Source: an uncultured Bacteroidota bacterium (GTDB lineage Bacteria > Bacteroidota > Bacteroidia > Chitinophagales > Chitinophagaceae). From it: 61,699 nt of DNA. Shown here piece after piece: positions 61,667 to 61,699 of the stretch. Position 1 is the stretch's first letter. Each line of letters begins with the position of its first letter. The DNA is taken from assembly GCA_903882965.1 (NCBI GenBank), contig CAIRZD010000065.1, positions 1-61,699 on the forward strand. The letters run 5' to 3'. The notes beneath the pieces are model-generated. The model ran no database searches and was not told the origin of the DNA. It saw only the letters and a program-made list of their open reading frames with translations. A program made the position numbers and the translations under genes.

Positions 61667-61699
61667 CACCCCCTGCTCCCTCCTAAAAACAGGAGGGGG
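61667..61699. repeat. CCCCCT/AGGGGG hairpin at the window edge
   Basis: ACCCCCTGCTCCCTCCT, A-run, then CAGGAGGGGG; an imperfect hairpin cut by the end of the window, another short dispersed repeat type. Confidence 0.5.

Overview
The window looks like a chromosomal segment of a Bacteroidota bacterium, probably of the Chitinophagales/Sphingobacteriales side. The grounds are two secreted proteins with type IX secretion C-terminal sorting domains, a Rho factor with a long low-complexity insertion, paired DUF5723-type outer-membrane proteins, a TonB-dependent receptor, and recurrent promoter elements of the Bacteroidota type TAnnTTTG. No ribosomal RNA and no intact prophage are present; there is one tRNA (Gln). 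Genus-level assignment is not supported.

Layout. 0-14 kb: mostly minus-strand housekeeping genes (trpF, rho, an SDR reductase, pheS, a GT8-like glycosyltransferase, hutH, a thioredoxin-like protein, a MerR regulator, a SurA/PpiD-type isomerase) plus tRNA-Gln and a membrane patatin. 13.9-14.6 kb: an AT-rich gene-free stretch with several DnaA-box-like 9-mers, followed by nadA, a sorting-domain protein and mnmG; two parS-like 16-mers lie just before and inside mnmG. Together with the switch of gene strand this suggests an origin-proximal region. 20-27 kb: recX, apaG, a SnoaL-like protein, a PIF1-like helicase, and an SGNH+MBOAT acyl-transfer pair. 26.5-30.1 kb: repeat-rich ground with nested tandem repeats, a second sorting-domain protein, REP-type hairpins around a broken REP-associated (IS200-like) transposase, a DoxX-like gene and a duplicated scrap of the neighbouring peptide-binding-protein gene. 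30-42.7 kb: peptide-binding lipoprotein, pdxJ, two DUF5723 paralogues, MarR, TonB receptor, a small membrane ORF, a UvrD-type helicase/nuclease and a DUF202 protein. 43-48.8 kb: a complete phosphate-uptake operon (porin-pstSCAB-phoU) behind four tandem 11-bp repeats laid out like a Pho box. 48.9-56 kb: GNAT, an S24-type repressor divergent from a stand-alone DnaA-domain-IV protein, a small basic ORF and DUF4406, photolyase, KorA, a sugar nucleotidyltransferase. 56-57.2 kb: a gene-free stretch made of an imperfect ~400-bp direct duplication into which small palindromic elements have inserted.

58-61.7 kb is the most interesting part: an accessory island. A small controller-type HTH gene sits behind a C-box-like operator and overlaps by 4 bp a 680-residue protein that joins an N-terminal PD-(D/E)XK-like nuclease domain to a DUF2075 (Schlafen-group-3 type) helicase. 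A divergent unrecognised gene shares the operator. Immediately beyond lies a start-less zinc-ribbon remnant and three exact-period (149 bp) tandem copies of the first ~31 codons of a vsr-like mismatch endonuclease gene, each cut short. C-box, controller protein and vsr pieces all point to a restriction-modification ancestry, but no methyltransferase is seen in the window.
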